Assembly: GCA_041725895.1 (NCBI GenBank)
Contig: JBGRQA010000009.1
Location: 124,001-188,000, forward strand
From: JBGRQA01 sp041725895
GTDB taxonomy: Bacteria; Bacteroidota; Bacteroidia; Bacteroidales; Marinifilaceae
Direction: 5' to 3'
Length of the DNA stretch: 64,000 bases
This document shows positions 53,898 through 63,239 of the stretch, one piece after another. The notes under the pieces were generated by a model. That model was not told where the DNA came from and made no database searches. It worked only from the letters and a program-made list of their open reading frames with translations. The translations under genes were made by a program, and so were the position numbers. Position 1 is the first letter of the stretch; each line of letters starts with the position of its first letter.

Positions 53898-54179
53898 ATG
53901 ATTTTTACAGGAATAGAAATATTATTTTTCACACTAGGCTTGCTAACAGCTATTTTCATTGGTGCCTTAATAATATACAATCGAGAATTAAAATTCGATA
54001 AATGGAGTTGGCTGACTCTTTCCCTGGGTGGCTTTCTGGGATTGTTTTGCATTGCATGGTCGGTTAGTTCCGTTTTGGAAGGAGTTCCCCGGGCATCAAG
54101 CATGGGACTGGTGGTCTTCGGAATCCCTTCCATTGTCTTACTATTACTGGGCCGTAGAATAGCTTTAAAAAAGAAGTAA
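53898..54179 (+). CDS. rdhB: Reductive dehalogenase membrane anchor RdhB
   Basis: The protein has 93 residues with three TM helices: IEILFFTLGLLTAIFIGALIIY, WSWLTLSLGGFLGLFCIAWSV and GLVVFGIPSIVLLLLGRRI. Short three-helix proteins that end in FGIP... follow most rdhA genes and hold the catalytic subunit at the membrane (PceB/RdhB family). The segment SSVLEGVPRASSMGLVVFGIP fits that family. It lies 213 bases after rdhA, longer than usual; the gap holds short ATC-rich repeats (AAGTATTAAGATAC and AAGTATCAAG) and no gene. The stop is directly followed by the ATG of the next gene. The function is inferred from family and position. Confidence 0.85.
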   Translation: MIFTGIEILFFTLGLLTAIFIGALIIYNRELKFDKWSWLTLSLGGFLGLFCIAWSVSSVLEGVPRASSMGLVVFGIPSIVLLLLGRRIALKKK

Positions 54180-55340
54180 ATGCAACAAAACAAATTGCAA
54201 AAAAAACTAATAAACGGGTTCGCAATTGTGAGCCTGTTTATTGCTTTTTATATAGGTCAATCGAATAACGCGAAAGTAAATCAGCTTTCAAATTCAGAAC
54301 TATTAAAGAAGTACCACATCACCAATGTTTGTGAGAGAAATGGAGTATTGAATGCATATCATGATAACCAATTGGTGGGATATGTGGCAACAGGTACGGC
54401 TCAGGGATACGGAGGCCCACTGGAAGTTCTCGTTTTGTCGGATACCCTTGGGAAAGTGGAAGCAATTGATCTAATCCACAACACCGAAACACACGCCTAC
54501 ATAACAAAACTAAAAAACAAGCACTACTTCGATCAATACGGAAGTAAAAACACCAATGACAGGTACCTGATTCATGAAGACATCTCTGCAGTATCAGGAG
54601 CTACAATAAGCTCCAATGCAATTGCTCTGGCTAGTAGAGAGGCTGCCTGGAAAATTGCCGATGATGAATTCTCCCTGTCCCTGCCCGATGTTGGAATATC
54701 CTGGAAGTATGGTCTGCCGGAATTTCTGGCCACAGCCATATTTCTAATGGCATTTGTGGCTGTTTGGTGGAAAAAGAAAACCCTGCGCTATGCAGCTCTT
54801 TTCAGCTCATTTGTTGCACTGGGATTCATGTTCAACGCTTCAATTTCTCTATCACACATCGGCCGAACCATCCTGGGCTACATTCCCGATATCAGGCAAC
54901 ATTTTGTGTGGTGGCTGTTGATGTATGGAAACATTGCCGTAATCATCATTCTGGGAAAAAACATCTACTGCACTTCGGCATGCCCCTTTCATGCAGGGCA
55001 AATTCTTTTGAATAAGATATCGGGGTTGAATCTAAAAATAGCGCCAAAACTGAGCCAAATTCTGATTAACACACCAAAATTCCTACTTTGGCTCTCTTTG
55101 TTTTTAATTCTGATTTCCAGAAACCCAACCCTTGCTTCCTATGAACCTTTTGCCATGTTTTTTTCATTGGAAGGAATTGGCATTCAATGGTACATTCTAC
55201 CGGCAGCCCTAATCGGTTCCCTGTTCATTTCCGATTTTTTCTGCCACTATTTCTGCCCGGTAGGTGCAAGTTTCAAGCTCCTACTTAGCTATCGCAAAAG
55301 TATTATCAACCGTATAAACAAAAACAATGGGAAAGAGTAA
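54180..55340 (+). CDS. rdhC: RdhC/NosR-like FMN-binding membrane protein
   Basis: The protein has 386 residues. A TM near residues 12-28 is followed by a periplasmic FMN-binding domain (about 55-165) with S139-G140-A141-T142, the attachment site for a covalent FMN (SGAT-S/T motif). Five TM segments follow (from about 175), with CTSACPFH and CHYFCPVGA, the CxxxCP pairs of the NosR/PceC family, though no complete ferredoxin domain is seen. It starts at the base after the rdhB stop (TAAATG), so it is co-translated. It should link the quinone pool to the extracytoplasmic dehalogenase, or act as a maturation factor, as proposed for RdhC. The flavin is likely attached by an ApbE protein encoded elsewhere. 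Confidence 0.9.
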   Translation: MQQNKLQKKLINGFAIVSLFIAFYIGQSNNAKVNQLSNSELLKKYHITNVCERNGVLNAYHDNQLVGYVATGTAQGYGGPLEVLVLSDTLGKVEAIDLIHNTETHAYITKLKNKHYFDQYGSKNTNDRYLIHEDISAVSGATISSNAIALASREAAWKIADDEFSLSLPDVGISWKYGLPEFLATAIFLMAFVAVWWKKKTLRYAALFSSFVALGFMFNASISLSHIGRTILGYIPDIRQHFVWWLLMYGNIAVIIILGKNIYCTSACPFHAGQILLNKISGLNLKIAPKLSQILINTPKFLLWLSLFLILISRNPTLASYEPFAMFFSLEGIGIQWYILPAALIGSLFISDFFCHYFCPVGASFKLLLSYRKSIINRINKNNGKE

Positions 55341-55434
55341 GCAAAGCAGGATAGCAGCCTTACTGATTTATAGCATGATGCTGATCGCAGTTTTGGCCTT
55401 TCTGACCAAAAGCATAAATCATTTAATCCTATAA
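55327..55434 (+). CDS. Small single-span membrane peptide of the rdh operon
   Basis: My reading gives 35 residues: MGKSKQSRIAALLIYSMM, then one hydrophobic helix, then LTKSINHLIL. It begins 14 bases before the rdhC stop, in a different frame, and ends at TAA 55432-55434. The positive N-terminus followed by a single TM helix is typical of a small subunit anchored in the inner membrane. There is no known match. The ATG at 55327 is preceded by AAAAACA, typical of this genome. It could be a stability factor for RdhC or RdhA. It may also be chance, since the frame is short, though it has no alternative explanation. Confidence 0.5.
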   Translation: MGKSKQSRIAALLIYSMMLIAVLAFLTKSINHLIL

Positions 55435-55525
55435 TAAAAACGATTTTAAGCAAACAGTTAACACCGATCAATTCATTTTTTATTAAATTAATTGCAGGTA
55501 AATTCTGACTTGAAAACATAGAACC

Positions 55526-56203
55526 ATGAAATTAGAAGAAATATATAAGTACGCAGATAGAATTGGCGTTTTGGTATTTTCAACCATATACAACAACGAA
55601 GTGCACTCACGTGTAGCCCATTTCAACGGATTTGATGAAGAGGGAATATACTTTAGAACAATGGCTAATAAACCATTTGGCAGGCAATTGGAAGAAACCG
55701 GTAAAGTAACTGTTTGCGGTGTTTCAGATACCCGTATATTGGAACACCTCCCCGATGGCACACCGGTTTTTCCAACAGGATACAGCTTCCGGATTATTGG
55801 TGAAGTAAAAAAAGTCCCCGCTGAAGTGATCAAAGAAAAGGCAAAATTCAATGCTGAATTAAGAGCAGCCGCAACCGATATAGAAAAATATCCTGCGATG
55901 GCAGAAGGCAACTTTGTAATATACAAAGCCAAAGGCGAAATATTCGACTTTGATTTTGAATGCAAAAATCGCGACCATAAAATTCTACGAACTCGTTTTG
56001 CTTTTGGAGGAGCAACCTATAATCCGGCGGGGGTACGCATTAACGATAACTGTATCGAATGCGGAACCTGTAAAGAGGTTTGTTCATTCAAAGCCATTGA
56101 GGAAGGGAGCCCCTACCGAGTGAACCCCAATCGCTGTGACGACTGTGGCAGTTGCATGTTGGAATGTCCGGTGGGTACAATTGAGGAATCATTGGTCCTG
56201 TAA
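55526..56203 (+). CDS. PPOX-like flavoprotein fused to a dicluster ferredoxin
   Basis: The protein has 225 residues. The N-terminal 150 residues are a pyridoxamine-phosphate-oxidase-like FMN split-barrel (YADRIGVLVFSTIYNNEVHSRVAHFNGF...GIYFRTMANKPFGRQLEETGKVTVCGV). The last 60 residues have two [4Fe-4S] motifs, C-x2-C-x2-C-x3-C (CIECGTCKEVC) and CDDCGSCMLECP. Such fusions could transfer electrons from ferredoxin or NAD(P)H to a flavin. It lies 91 bases after the 35-residue peptide and is followed by a terminator (56304-56346), so it probably belongs with the rdh transcription unit. The substrate is unknown; a role in corrinoid or dehalogenase electron supply is a reasonable guess. Confidence 0.8.
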   Translation: MKLEEIYKYADRIGVLVFSTIYNNEVHSRVAHFNGFDEEGIYFRTMANKPFGRQLEETGKVTVCGVSDTRILEHLPDGTPVFPTGYSFRIIGEVKKVPAEVIKEKAKFNAELRAAATDIEKYPAMAEGNFVIYKAKGEIFDFDFECKNRDHKILRTRFAFGGATYNPAGVRINDNCIECGTCKEVCSFKAIEEGSPYRVNPNRCDDCGSCMLECPVGTIEESLVL

Positions 56204-56303
56204 ACCTTCATTGATGGCCACATTTGAACTATTGTAAGCTTATAACCATCTAAGCATAAAAACAGGAATACCAGAAAAACTCACACGTTAATTATCAACT
56301 AAA

Positions 56304-56346
56304 AGAACTTGCTTCCGAATAGAATATTCAGAGCAGGTTCTTTTTA
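56304..56346 (+). terminator. Intrinsic terminator at the end of the rdh region
   Basis: AGAACTTGCT (56304-56313) pairs with AGCAGGTTCT (56332-56341) with a single mismatch, and TTTTTATATA follows. It lies 100 bases after the PPOX-ferredoxin stop and separates the rdh region from the signalling genes. Confidence 0.75.
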
Positions 56347-56745
56347 TATACCTCCCCTACAAACTCCCCAATAGATCTATACTTGATCGTTCTACTTCCA
56401 ATGAATTCCAAACATTTTACCGGTCTACAAAAGCTTTTATCTCCATCAAACCAGCAAAATCAGCACAAGAATCATCATCCCCTTAATCCCTAAAAAAACA
56501 CTATTTACTTATCGATTCCATCCATTCATGGTAAAAAAAACATTTTATTTTTACAGAAAAGCGACTTCCAATCCTTGCTTCTCCAACGATTTTTGATAGT
56601 TTTGTTTAGTAGGGTTTATCCCCAATTATTTATGATAACAAAATCGTTCTTCATACTTCTTATTCAAACCAATAGAAGAACACGAATTACAGAATATCTA
56701 ATATTCAACTTTTTATTAGTTGTGTTCTAATCATAACCTAACTAT
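56347..56745. other. Gene-free spacer before the hybrid kinase
   Basis: These 400 bases are AT-rich and should contain the plus-strand promoter of the hybrid kinase operon. No repeat, second terminator or clear -33/-7 pair was recognised. Confidence 0.45.
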
Positions 56746-59700
56746 ATGTCGCAATCAATCTTTAAATTCAGGAACTGGAGAATCAAATACAGACTCCTAT
56801 TTTTAACAGTGATTACCATTTTTAGTATTTTGATTCTGGGTTTTTCTGCCAATTATTTTTTCAAAACCAGTAAAGTTCTGGGCATTATACTAAACGCAGA
56901 ACGGGTACACAACAATACCTTTCAGGAAGGGGTGGATGATTATTACAATTTTGTTATCACCAAAGAGAGTGACTACTATGCCTCGGCCATACTCAAAATA
57001 GAGGAAGCAAACCAAATGGCCTTACTCTTTGGACAATTGGAAGAAAAAGCCAGGGAACTAAATCAGGAAGAGTTAGCCGAAATACTTTTTGCTACCTACA
57101 AAGAGGCCTACTATAACGACAAAGAAATGGCCCGACTCATGGCCAATCGTCTTCGTCTGTTTTCTCACCTTAAGAATCCCCAGTTTTTGGCGAGCCAGAA
57201 AGTAGCCACAAAGGGATATGAACTGGGAACCATAATTAAGAACAAAATTCTAAGCCACAAACAAGCCGAGATTGACAAGGCGCTCCATGACGATCTGCAT
57301 CAAATGCGAATCTTCTACAAAGAGTTTGCCTCCAACATTGGAGAGATCATTAACTACATCAACAACCTGCTTTTAATCACCATTTTCATAATACTCATCG
57401 GATTAGGAGCTTTTATTTCCTGGTTCTTCTATTTGATTTCCAAATCCATCACCACACCGGTATTGGAATTGGTGAAAAGCTTTAAAATCATTGCTTCCGG
57501 AAATCTGCAAACTAAAATTTCCATTACCGGAAACAATGAAATGAGCGAGTTGGCCCGCTCCTTCATTCGCATTCAAAACGGATTGCAAAACGTAATTCAA
57601 TACACTCAAAAAGTTGCAGAAGGAGATTTTAGTAAAAAACTAAACCCAAAATCAAAAAAGGATGAATTGACCCTGGCCCTGAACCGAATGACCGAACAAC
57701 TAGAGCTTTCTCACATTAAGAATCAACAGGAAAATTGGTTTAAGGATGGCCTAAATGAACTCAACAAAAGACTAAAAGGCAATCTCACCCCCGACTCCAT
57801 TGCCCAAAATACAATGGATTTTCTCAATCACTTTTTGGAAGTAGAACTGGGAGCCTTGTATATATTGAACAGAGATACCCAACACCTCGAAATGAAGGCT
57901 TCCATCGGGCTGAGTAAAGCAGACAGAAATAGAAGCATTCATGTTACTGATGGTATTTTGGGACAGGTTATAAAAACAAAAACAATAAAACAAATCGCTG
58001 AAATTCCGGCGGACTACTTCAAAATAAGCACAGGAATGGGGGAAATGCTTCCTACGGATCTTCTTATCCTTCCTCTGCTGTTTCAAAATGAGGTTTGGGG
58101 GACTATTGAATTGGCTTCTGTAAAAAAAATGGACGAGATAAAAGTTGACTTTTTAAATACTGTAAACGAAACCATCACAATAGCTATTGCCTCTTCCATG
58201 TCTCGTTCAAAGGTTCAGGAATTACTGGAAAAAACGCAGGATCAGGCCAGCGAATTGCAAGTGCAGCAGGAAGAGCTGCGAGTGGCCAACGAAGAACTTT
58301 CGGAACAAACCAAATCTTTAACCGAAAATGAGAAGAAACTCCAGGTTCAACAGGAGGAATTGAGAGTAACCAACGAAGAACTTGAGGAACGCACCAGGCA
58401 ACTGGAAATGCAGAAAGAGGAGATCGAGGAAAAGAACAGGAAATTGTTGCAGGCGCATGAATCTTTGGAGAAAAAAGCTGTGGAATTGGAGCAATCGAGC
58501 AGTTACAAATCGGAATTTCTGGCCAATATGTCACACGAACTCCGAACCCCCCTCAACAGTTTACTCATTCTTTCGGGCGTACTGGCAAAAAACAAGGAGG
58601 GAAATCTCTCTCCAGATCAGATAGAATCTGCCGAAATTATTCACCGAAGCGGAACTGATTTGCTTCAATTGATCAATGAAATTCTTGATCTGTCAAAGAT
58701 TGAAGCAGGCAAAATGGACCTCTACTTCCAGAACATTAGGGCAGAAGAGCTGCGTGAGGATATTTTCCGAAACTTCAAACACCAGGCCGAAGAGAAAAAA
58801 CTGGATCTGATTGTAGAGATCAGCGATAAATTCCCGGAAACCCTGCGGACGGATATGCAACGAATCTCCCAGATTCTAAAGAACCTGCTCTCCAATGCCT
58901 TCAAGTTCACTCAATCGGGAAGTATTTCTGTATTGCTCGAAAAAGAAGAGAACACTTCCCATTTGATGCGAAAAGATTTGCAACAGACCGAAATCTATTC
59001 CATCTCTGTAAAAGACACAGGTGTAGGAATTCCGGATGAGAAAAAAGAAGCCATATTCGAAGCCTTTCAACAGGCAGACGGAAGCATTTCCCGCCAATAT
59101 GGTGGAACCGGATTGGGCCTTTCCATCTCCAAAGAGCTATCCCGAATGCTTGGCGGGGAAATACATCTTGAAAGTGAACTGAATCACGGATCTACCTTTA
59201 CGGTATATCTTCCTCTTCTCCCTGAAGATCAAACAAAGGAGGAAAAAACTGCTTCCCCAATATCAGAAGATCAAACCATCGAAAATACCCCTGCTACACT
59301 TCCTCAGTTCATTGAGGACGATCGCAACAATCCCGGTCCAAATCCCCTGGTAATCCTTATTCATCCGGATAAACAGGAAGCAGGATTAATGTATGATCAA
59401 ATTCATCAGATGCAATTCAATGCGGTAGTAGCCTCCAATATTACCGAAGCCATTGCCCTGATTGAAGCCTATCATCCGGTGGCAATCATAATGAGTATTG
59501 CGACCACTCTGCACGAAGAGAGACAAATGATGGAACTATTGAAGGAGAATCCATTAGCTGGGAAACTGCCCCTCCACCTTTTAAATCCCATCGAAGGAAT
59601 TCAAGAATGGGAATTAGAACAACTCCCAACCGCAGAAGGTATGCCCTTCGAAAAGGTAGTTGCCAAAATTAAGAAACAGCTGTATTCCGAAACCAAACGC

Positions 59701-60489
59701 ATCCTCATTGTTGAAGACAACCATGTAACCCGAAAAATAATCAGGGATCTAATCGTTGAGACAGATGCTACGATAGATGAAGCAGGATCTGCAGCTATGG
59801 CCTTTGATCTAATACAGAAACAAAAATACGATTGTGTGATTCTGGATTTGGGCTTACCGGACTATTCAGGAGAACAATTGCTGGATCAACTGGCCCTGCA
59901 AAAAACTCCAATTCCCAACACAATTATCTATACCGGCAAATCACTCTCCAGAGAGGAGCACAGAAAACTGAGTAAATACACCAACTCGATTATTCTAAAA
60001 GGATTAAAATCGGATGAAAGATTGATGGATGAAGTAACCCTCTTCCTCCACCAGGTTGCCAATGAAATCCCGGAGAAACAGCAAATCAACATCAATCAAA
60101 TTGACGATTCCATTTTTAAAGGAAAAAAGATTCTGGTAGTGGATGACGAAATCCGAAATGTTTTTGCCCTTGGTAAAATTCTGGAGGAAAAAGACATTGA
60201 AGTTTTGGAAGCCGAAAATGGAAGAATTGCCATAGATGTTCTAAAGGAGAATAAGGAAATAGACCTGGTACTGATGGATGTTATGATGCCCGAAATGGAT
60301 GGCTACGAAGCAATGACAACCATTCGCCAAACATCGGGAATAATGGATGTTCCTATCATTTGCCTGACGGCAAAAGCCATGAAAGAGGATTATGAAAAAG
60401 CCATCAGCAGCGGAGCAAACGATTATCTGCCCAAACCCGTTGATGAGAACAAACTATTTTCTATGTTGAAAATATGGCTCTACAATTAA
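56746..60489 (+). CDS. Hybrid sensor histidine kinase with HAMP, GAF and three receiver domains
   Basis: The protein has 1247 residues. TM1 (about 15-35), a periplasmic or membrane-proximal sensor (36-200), TM2 (about 203-230), HAMP (about 231-285), GAF (about 340-480) and a long coiled coil (about 485-585) lead to HisKA with H597 (ANMSHELRTPLNSLLIL), then HATPase (NAFKFTQ, VKDTGVGIPDEKK, GGTGLGLSISKEL). Receiver 1 (about 870-950) is degenerate; it lacks the acceptor Asp (MSIATTLHE). Receivers 2 and 3 have Asp1034 (VILDLGLP) and Asp1178 (VLMDVMMPEMDG). This multi-receiver layout, together with CheR and CheB downstream, is frequent in Bacteroidota and myxobacterial signalling. The ligand and output partners are not obvious. 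Confidence 0.9.
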   Translation: MSQSIFKFRNWRIKYRLLFLTVITIFSILILGFSANYFFKTSKVLGIILNAERVHNNTFQEGVDDYYNFVITKESDYYASAILKIEEANQMALLFGQLEEKARELNQEELAEILFATYKEAYYNDKEMARLMANRLRLFSHLKNPQFLASQKVATKGYELGTIIKNKILSHKQAEIDKALHDDLHQMRIFYKEFASNIGEIINYINNLLLITIFIILIGLGAFISWFFYLISKSITTPVLELVKSFKIIASGNLQTKISITGNNEMSELARSFIRIQNGLQNVIQYTQKVAEGDFSKKLNPKSKKDELTLALNRMTEQLELSHIKNQQENWFKDGLNELNKRLKGNLTPDSIAQNTMDFLNHFLEVELGALYILNRDTQHLEMKASIGLSKADRNRSIHVTDGILGQVIKTKTIKQIAEIPADYFKISTGMGEMLPTDLLILPLLFQNEVWGTIELASVKKMDEIKVDFLNTVNETITIAIASSMSRSKVQELLEKTQDQASELQVQQEELRVANEELSEQTKSLTENEKKLQVQQEELRVTNEELEERTRQLEMQKEEIEEKNRKLLQAHESLEKKAVELEQSSSYKSEFLANMSHELRTPLNSLLILSGVLAKNKEGNLSPDQIESAEIIHRSGTDLLQLINEILDLSKIEAGKMDLYFQNIRAEELREDIFRNFKHQAEEKKLDLIVEISDKFPETLRTDMQRISQILKNLLSNAFKFTQSGSISVLLEKEENTSHLMRKDLQQTEIYSISVKDTGVGIPDEKKEAIFEAFQQADGSISRQYGGTGLGLSISKELSRMLGGEIHLESELNHGSTFTVYLPLLPEDQTKEEKTASPISEDQTIENTPATLPQFIEDDRNNPGPNPLVILIHPDKQEAGLMYDQIHQMQFNAVVASNITEAIALIEAYHPVAIIMSIATTLHEERQMMELLKENPLAGKLPLHLLNPIEGIQEWELEQLPTAEGMPFEKVVAKIKKQLYSETKRILIVEDNHVTRKIIRDLIVETDATIDEAGSAAMAFDLIQKQKYDCVILDLGLPDYSGEQLLDQLALQKTPIPNTIIYTGKSLSREEHRKLSKYTNSIILKGLKSDERLMDEVTLFLHQVANEIPEKQQININQIDDSIFKGKKILVVDDEIRNVFALGKILEEKDIEVLEAENGRIAIDVLKENKEIDLVLMDVMMPEMDGYEAMTTIRQTSGIMDVPIICLTAKAMKEDYEKAISSGANDYLPKPVDENKLFSMLKIWLYN

Positions 60490-60665
60490 AGGTTTGGATT
60501 TGAAGCGTTGCTTTTAATACCGCACTGAAAGGAGAAAGCAATCCGGAGAACACAGACACTTCGAAGAGCATGCTCCAATGGCGGGTTTCGCCTCCCCAAT
60601 CGTATAAACAATACAATTGGGAGGGCCAACATAAAAAGTTTGGAACAGATGAAACAAGCAGGATT

Positions 60666-60744
60666 AAAATAATTATTACTCCGATAACTATCGGGAACAC
60701 ACGGCAACGATGCTTGCGAGCTCAGAAACGGTAATAATTATTTT
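60666..60744. repeat. 79-base element with 14-bp terminal inverted repeats
   Basis: AAAATAATTATTAC (60666-60679) and GTAATAATTATTTT (60731-60744) are perfect inverted repeats flanking 51 bases that contain a CCGAT-AACT-ATCGG hairpin. The element lies in the 299-base gap between the two kinase genes, which also has a CTCCC...GGGAG structure at about 60590-60622. No coding frame was found. It may be a MITE-like insertion or a structured leader of the next gene. Confidence 0.5.
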
Positions 60745-60788
60745 ACAGCATGTAATTCCATCTGATCTTAACAAGAAAATTGTAACAG

Positions 60789-62402
60789 ATGAAAAAAGAA
60801 AAAATATTAATAGTCGATGATAAACAGGAGAACCTGATCAGTCTGGAAACCATTCTGAACGATTTTAACCTGGAGTTTGTGAGAGCCTATTCGGGAGAGG
60901 AAGCTTTGAAACAAACTCTCAAGGAAGAGTTCGCCCTGGCCATTCTGGACGTTCAAATGCCCGGCATGGATGGCTATGAAACGCTGGAACTGATGCGGCA
61001 CCGAAAGAAAACCAAATACCTTCCGGTCATCTTCGTTTCTGCCATTCATCAAAGCGACCTACACATTATCAAAGGAATTGAAACAGGAGCGGTGGATTTT
61101 ATCCCCAAACCCATTATTCCTGAAATTCTGAGAGGTAAGGTTAAGGTATTTCTTGACCTTTATCGTCAAAAACAAGAATTGAATCAACTCCTAAAATATG
61201 TTGAAAGCAAAAACGAAGAATTAGTCATCGCCCGAAACAAAGCAGAGGATGCCACCCGAACCAAATCCCTTTTTCTGGCCAACATGTCCCACGAAATCCG
61301 TTCCCCGATGAATGGAATACTTGGCTTGTCAAGACTTCTTTTGAAATCGGAATTGAATCAGGACCAAAAAGAGATGCTATCCGCAATGGCTACTTCCGGC
61401 GAACATCTGTTGCAGATAATTAATGACATCCTGGATTACTCAAAAATAGAGGCCCGTCAAATCGATTTCGAACACATCGATTTTGATCTCAGAAAAGTCA
61501 CAAATACCATCTACCAACTGCTGCATTTTAAAGCAATTGAAAAAGGTCTTGACTTCATCATCAAAATCGATGAAGACATTCCTCAACTTGTAAATGGAGA
61601 TCATTACCGAATCAACCAGATATTAATGAATCTTGTAAACAATGCCCTCAAATTCACAGCCAAAGGCTTCGTAAAATTGAGAGTCAGCATACTGGAAAAG
61701 GACGACGAAGCAATAAACCTCCTGTTTTCGGTAAAAGATTCAGGCATAGGCATCTCGGGAGATGCTCAAAAGAAACTTTTTCAGGAATTTACCCAGTCCG
61801 AATCATCCACCACCCGACGATTTGGAGGAACCGGTTTGGGACTGGCCATCTCCAAAAACCTGGTACAATTAATGGGAGGAACAATTGGAGTGAGCAGTGA
61901 AGTAGGCGAAGGTTCCAATTTCTGGTTTAAACTGAAATTGGCCCATAGCTCCCAACAGAATCAACAAGTAAAAGAAAATACCATGGAAATCCCTTCCGAT
62001 ATCTCCATTTTGGTAGCAGAGGATAACCCGCTCAATAGAAAAGTGGCCCAGTTAACACTGAAGCACATGGGCCTTCAATGCGATTTTGCAACCAACGGAC
62101 AGGAAGCCTTTGAACAATATAAAGACAAGCGTCATCAATTGATCCTGATGGACATGCAAATGCCCATTATCGATGGAATTGAGGCAACCGAAATGATTCG
62201 TCGTTTCGAGAAGGAAGAAAACATCAATCCGAGCTGTTGCATTGTTGCACTTACAGCCAATGCTTTTATCGAAGATCGTCAAAGATGTATTGAATCAGGC
62301 ATGAACGATTTTATCTCCAAACCTTTCAAGGAGGAAGACATTCAAAAAGTCTTGTATGAAACAGCCAAGGAATTGGAAAACCAGTCACTCTCATTTAGCT
62401 AG
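60789..62402 (+). CDS. Receiver-first hybrid histidine kinase
   Basis: The protein has 537 residues without TM segments. Receiver 1 is at about 5-122 with Asp54 (AILDVQMPGMDG), followed by a coiled linker. HisKA has H168 (ANMSHEIRSPMNGIL) and HATPase has NNALKFT, VKDSGIGISG and FGGTGLGLAISKN. Receiver 2 is at about 405-520 with Asp455 (LILMDMQMPIIDG). A cytoplasmic REC-HK-REC protein like this is likely activated by phosphotransfer from another kinase, with the preceding membrane hybrid kinase as the natural donor. cheR starts 8 bases after its stop and cheB one base after that. Confidence 0.9.
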   Translation: MKKEKILIVDDKQENLISLETILNDFNLEFVRAYSGEEALKQTLKEEFALAILDVQMPGMDGYETLELMRHRKKTKYLPVIFVSAIHQSDLHIIKGIETGAVDFIPKPIIPEILRGKVKVFLDLYRQKQELNQLLKYVESKNEELVIARNKAEDATRTKSLFLANMSHEIRSPMNGILGLSRLLLKSELNQDQKEMLSAMATSGEHLLQIINDILDYSKIEARQIDFEHIDFDLRKVTNTIYQLLHFKAIEKGLDFIIKIDEDIPQLVNGDHYRINQILMNLVNNALKFTAKGFVKLRVSILEKDDEAINLLFSVKDSGIGISGDAQKKLFQEFTQSESSTTRRFGGTGLGLAISKNLVQLMGGTIGVSSEVGEGSNFWFKLKLAHSSQQNQQVKENTMEIPSDISILVAEDNPLNRKVAQLTLKHMGLQCDFATNGQEAFEQYKDKRHQLILMDMQMPIIDGIEATEMIRRFEKEENINPSCCIVALTANAFIEDRQRCIESGMNDFISKPFKEEDIQKVLYETAKELENQSLSFS

Positions 62403-62410
62403 ATCAAACC

Positions 62411-63238
62411 ATGAATCAACTGGAGAACCTGGACATAGAATTACCCCTTCTGCTGGAGGCCATTTATCAAAAATATGGTTACGACTTCAGGAACTATTCG
62501 CGGGCTCATGTCAAAAGAAGGTTAATTCACCGGCTTCATATCAGCCAGTTTGAGAGTTTGTCTCAAATACAGGATAAAGTACTGCGAGATAAGAACTTCT
62601 TTTTCGAACTATTGGAGGATCTTTCGATCAATGTAACCGAAATGTTTCGTGATCCTGATTTCTACCTGTCCTTCCGCAGAAATGTAGTGCCCATTCTCCA
62701 AACCTATCCTTTTATAAAGGTCTGGCATGCCGGTTGTTCAACAGGTGAGGAGGTCTACTCCCTGGTCATCCTCCTGAAGGAGGAAGGCTTGCTGGACCGT
62801 ACCCGAATCTACGCAACGGATTTCAACCGGAAGGTTTTGGAAACAGCCCGCCAGGGGATTTACCCTTTGTCCGGGTTCGAACTGTTTCAGCGAAACTATA
62901 AAAAAGCTGGGGGACACGATAAATTATCGAACCACTATACCTCAAAATATGGATCGGTTAAGTTTGATCAATCCCTCTCCCAAAAAATTGTTTTTGCTGA
63001 TCACAACCTGGTGGTGGATGATGTATTTGCTGAAGTCAACCTGATTCTTTGCCGAAATGTGTTAATCTATTTCAATCGGGAACTCCAGAACAAAGTAATT
63101 GGATTGTTCCATAGAAGTCTTTCCTCCAGTGGTTACATGTGCCTGGGAACAAAAGAGAGCCTTCAATTTACTGAACACGAACAACATTTCAATGTGATAG
63201 ACGGCCCCAACAAAATATTTAAAAAGAAAATCCGGTAA
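62411..63238 (+). CDS. cheR: CheR-type protein-glutamate methyltransferase
   Basis: The protein has 275 residues. The N-terminal helical domain (about 10-75, EAIYQKYGYDFRNYSRAHVKRRLIHRL) recognises the substrate in the CheR family. The SAM-binding domain has VWHAGCSTGEEVYSL (about 98-113), ATDFNRKVLETARQGIY, and LILCRNVLIYFNRELQNKV. It is 8 bases after the REC-HK-REC gene and one base before cheB. No MCP gene is in the window, so the target may be a different protein or a chemoreceptor encoded elsewhere. CheR/CheB paired with hybrid kinases in Bacteroidota suggests an adaptation module for the kinase pathway rather than swimming control. Confidence 0.93.
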   Translation: MNQLENLDIELPLLLEAIYQKYGYDFRNYSRAHVKRRLIHRLHISQFESLSQIQDKVLRDKNFFFELLEDLSINVTEMFRDPDFYLSFRRNVVPILQTYPFIKVWHAGCSTGEEVYSLVILLKEEGLLDRTRIYATDFNRKVLETARQGIYPLSGFELFQRNYKKAGGHDKLSNHYTSKYGSVKFDQSLSQKIVFADHNLVVDDVFAEVNLILCRNVLIYFNRELQNKVIGLFHRSLSSSGYMCLGTKESLQFTEHEQHFNVIDGPNKIFKKKIR

Positions 63239-63239
63239 C

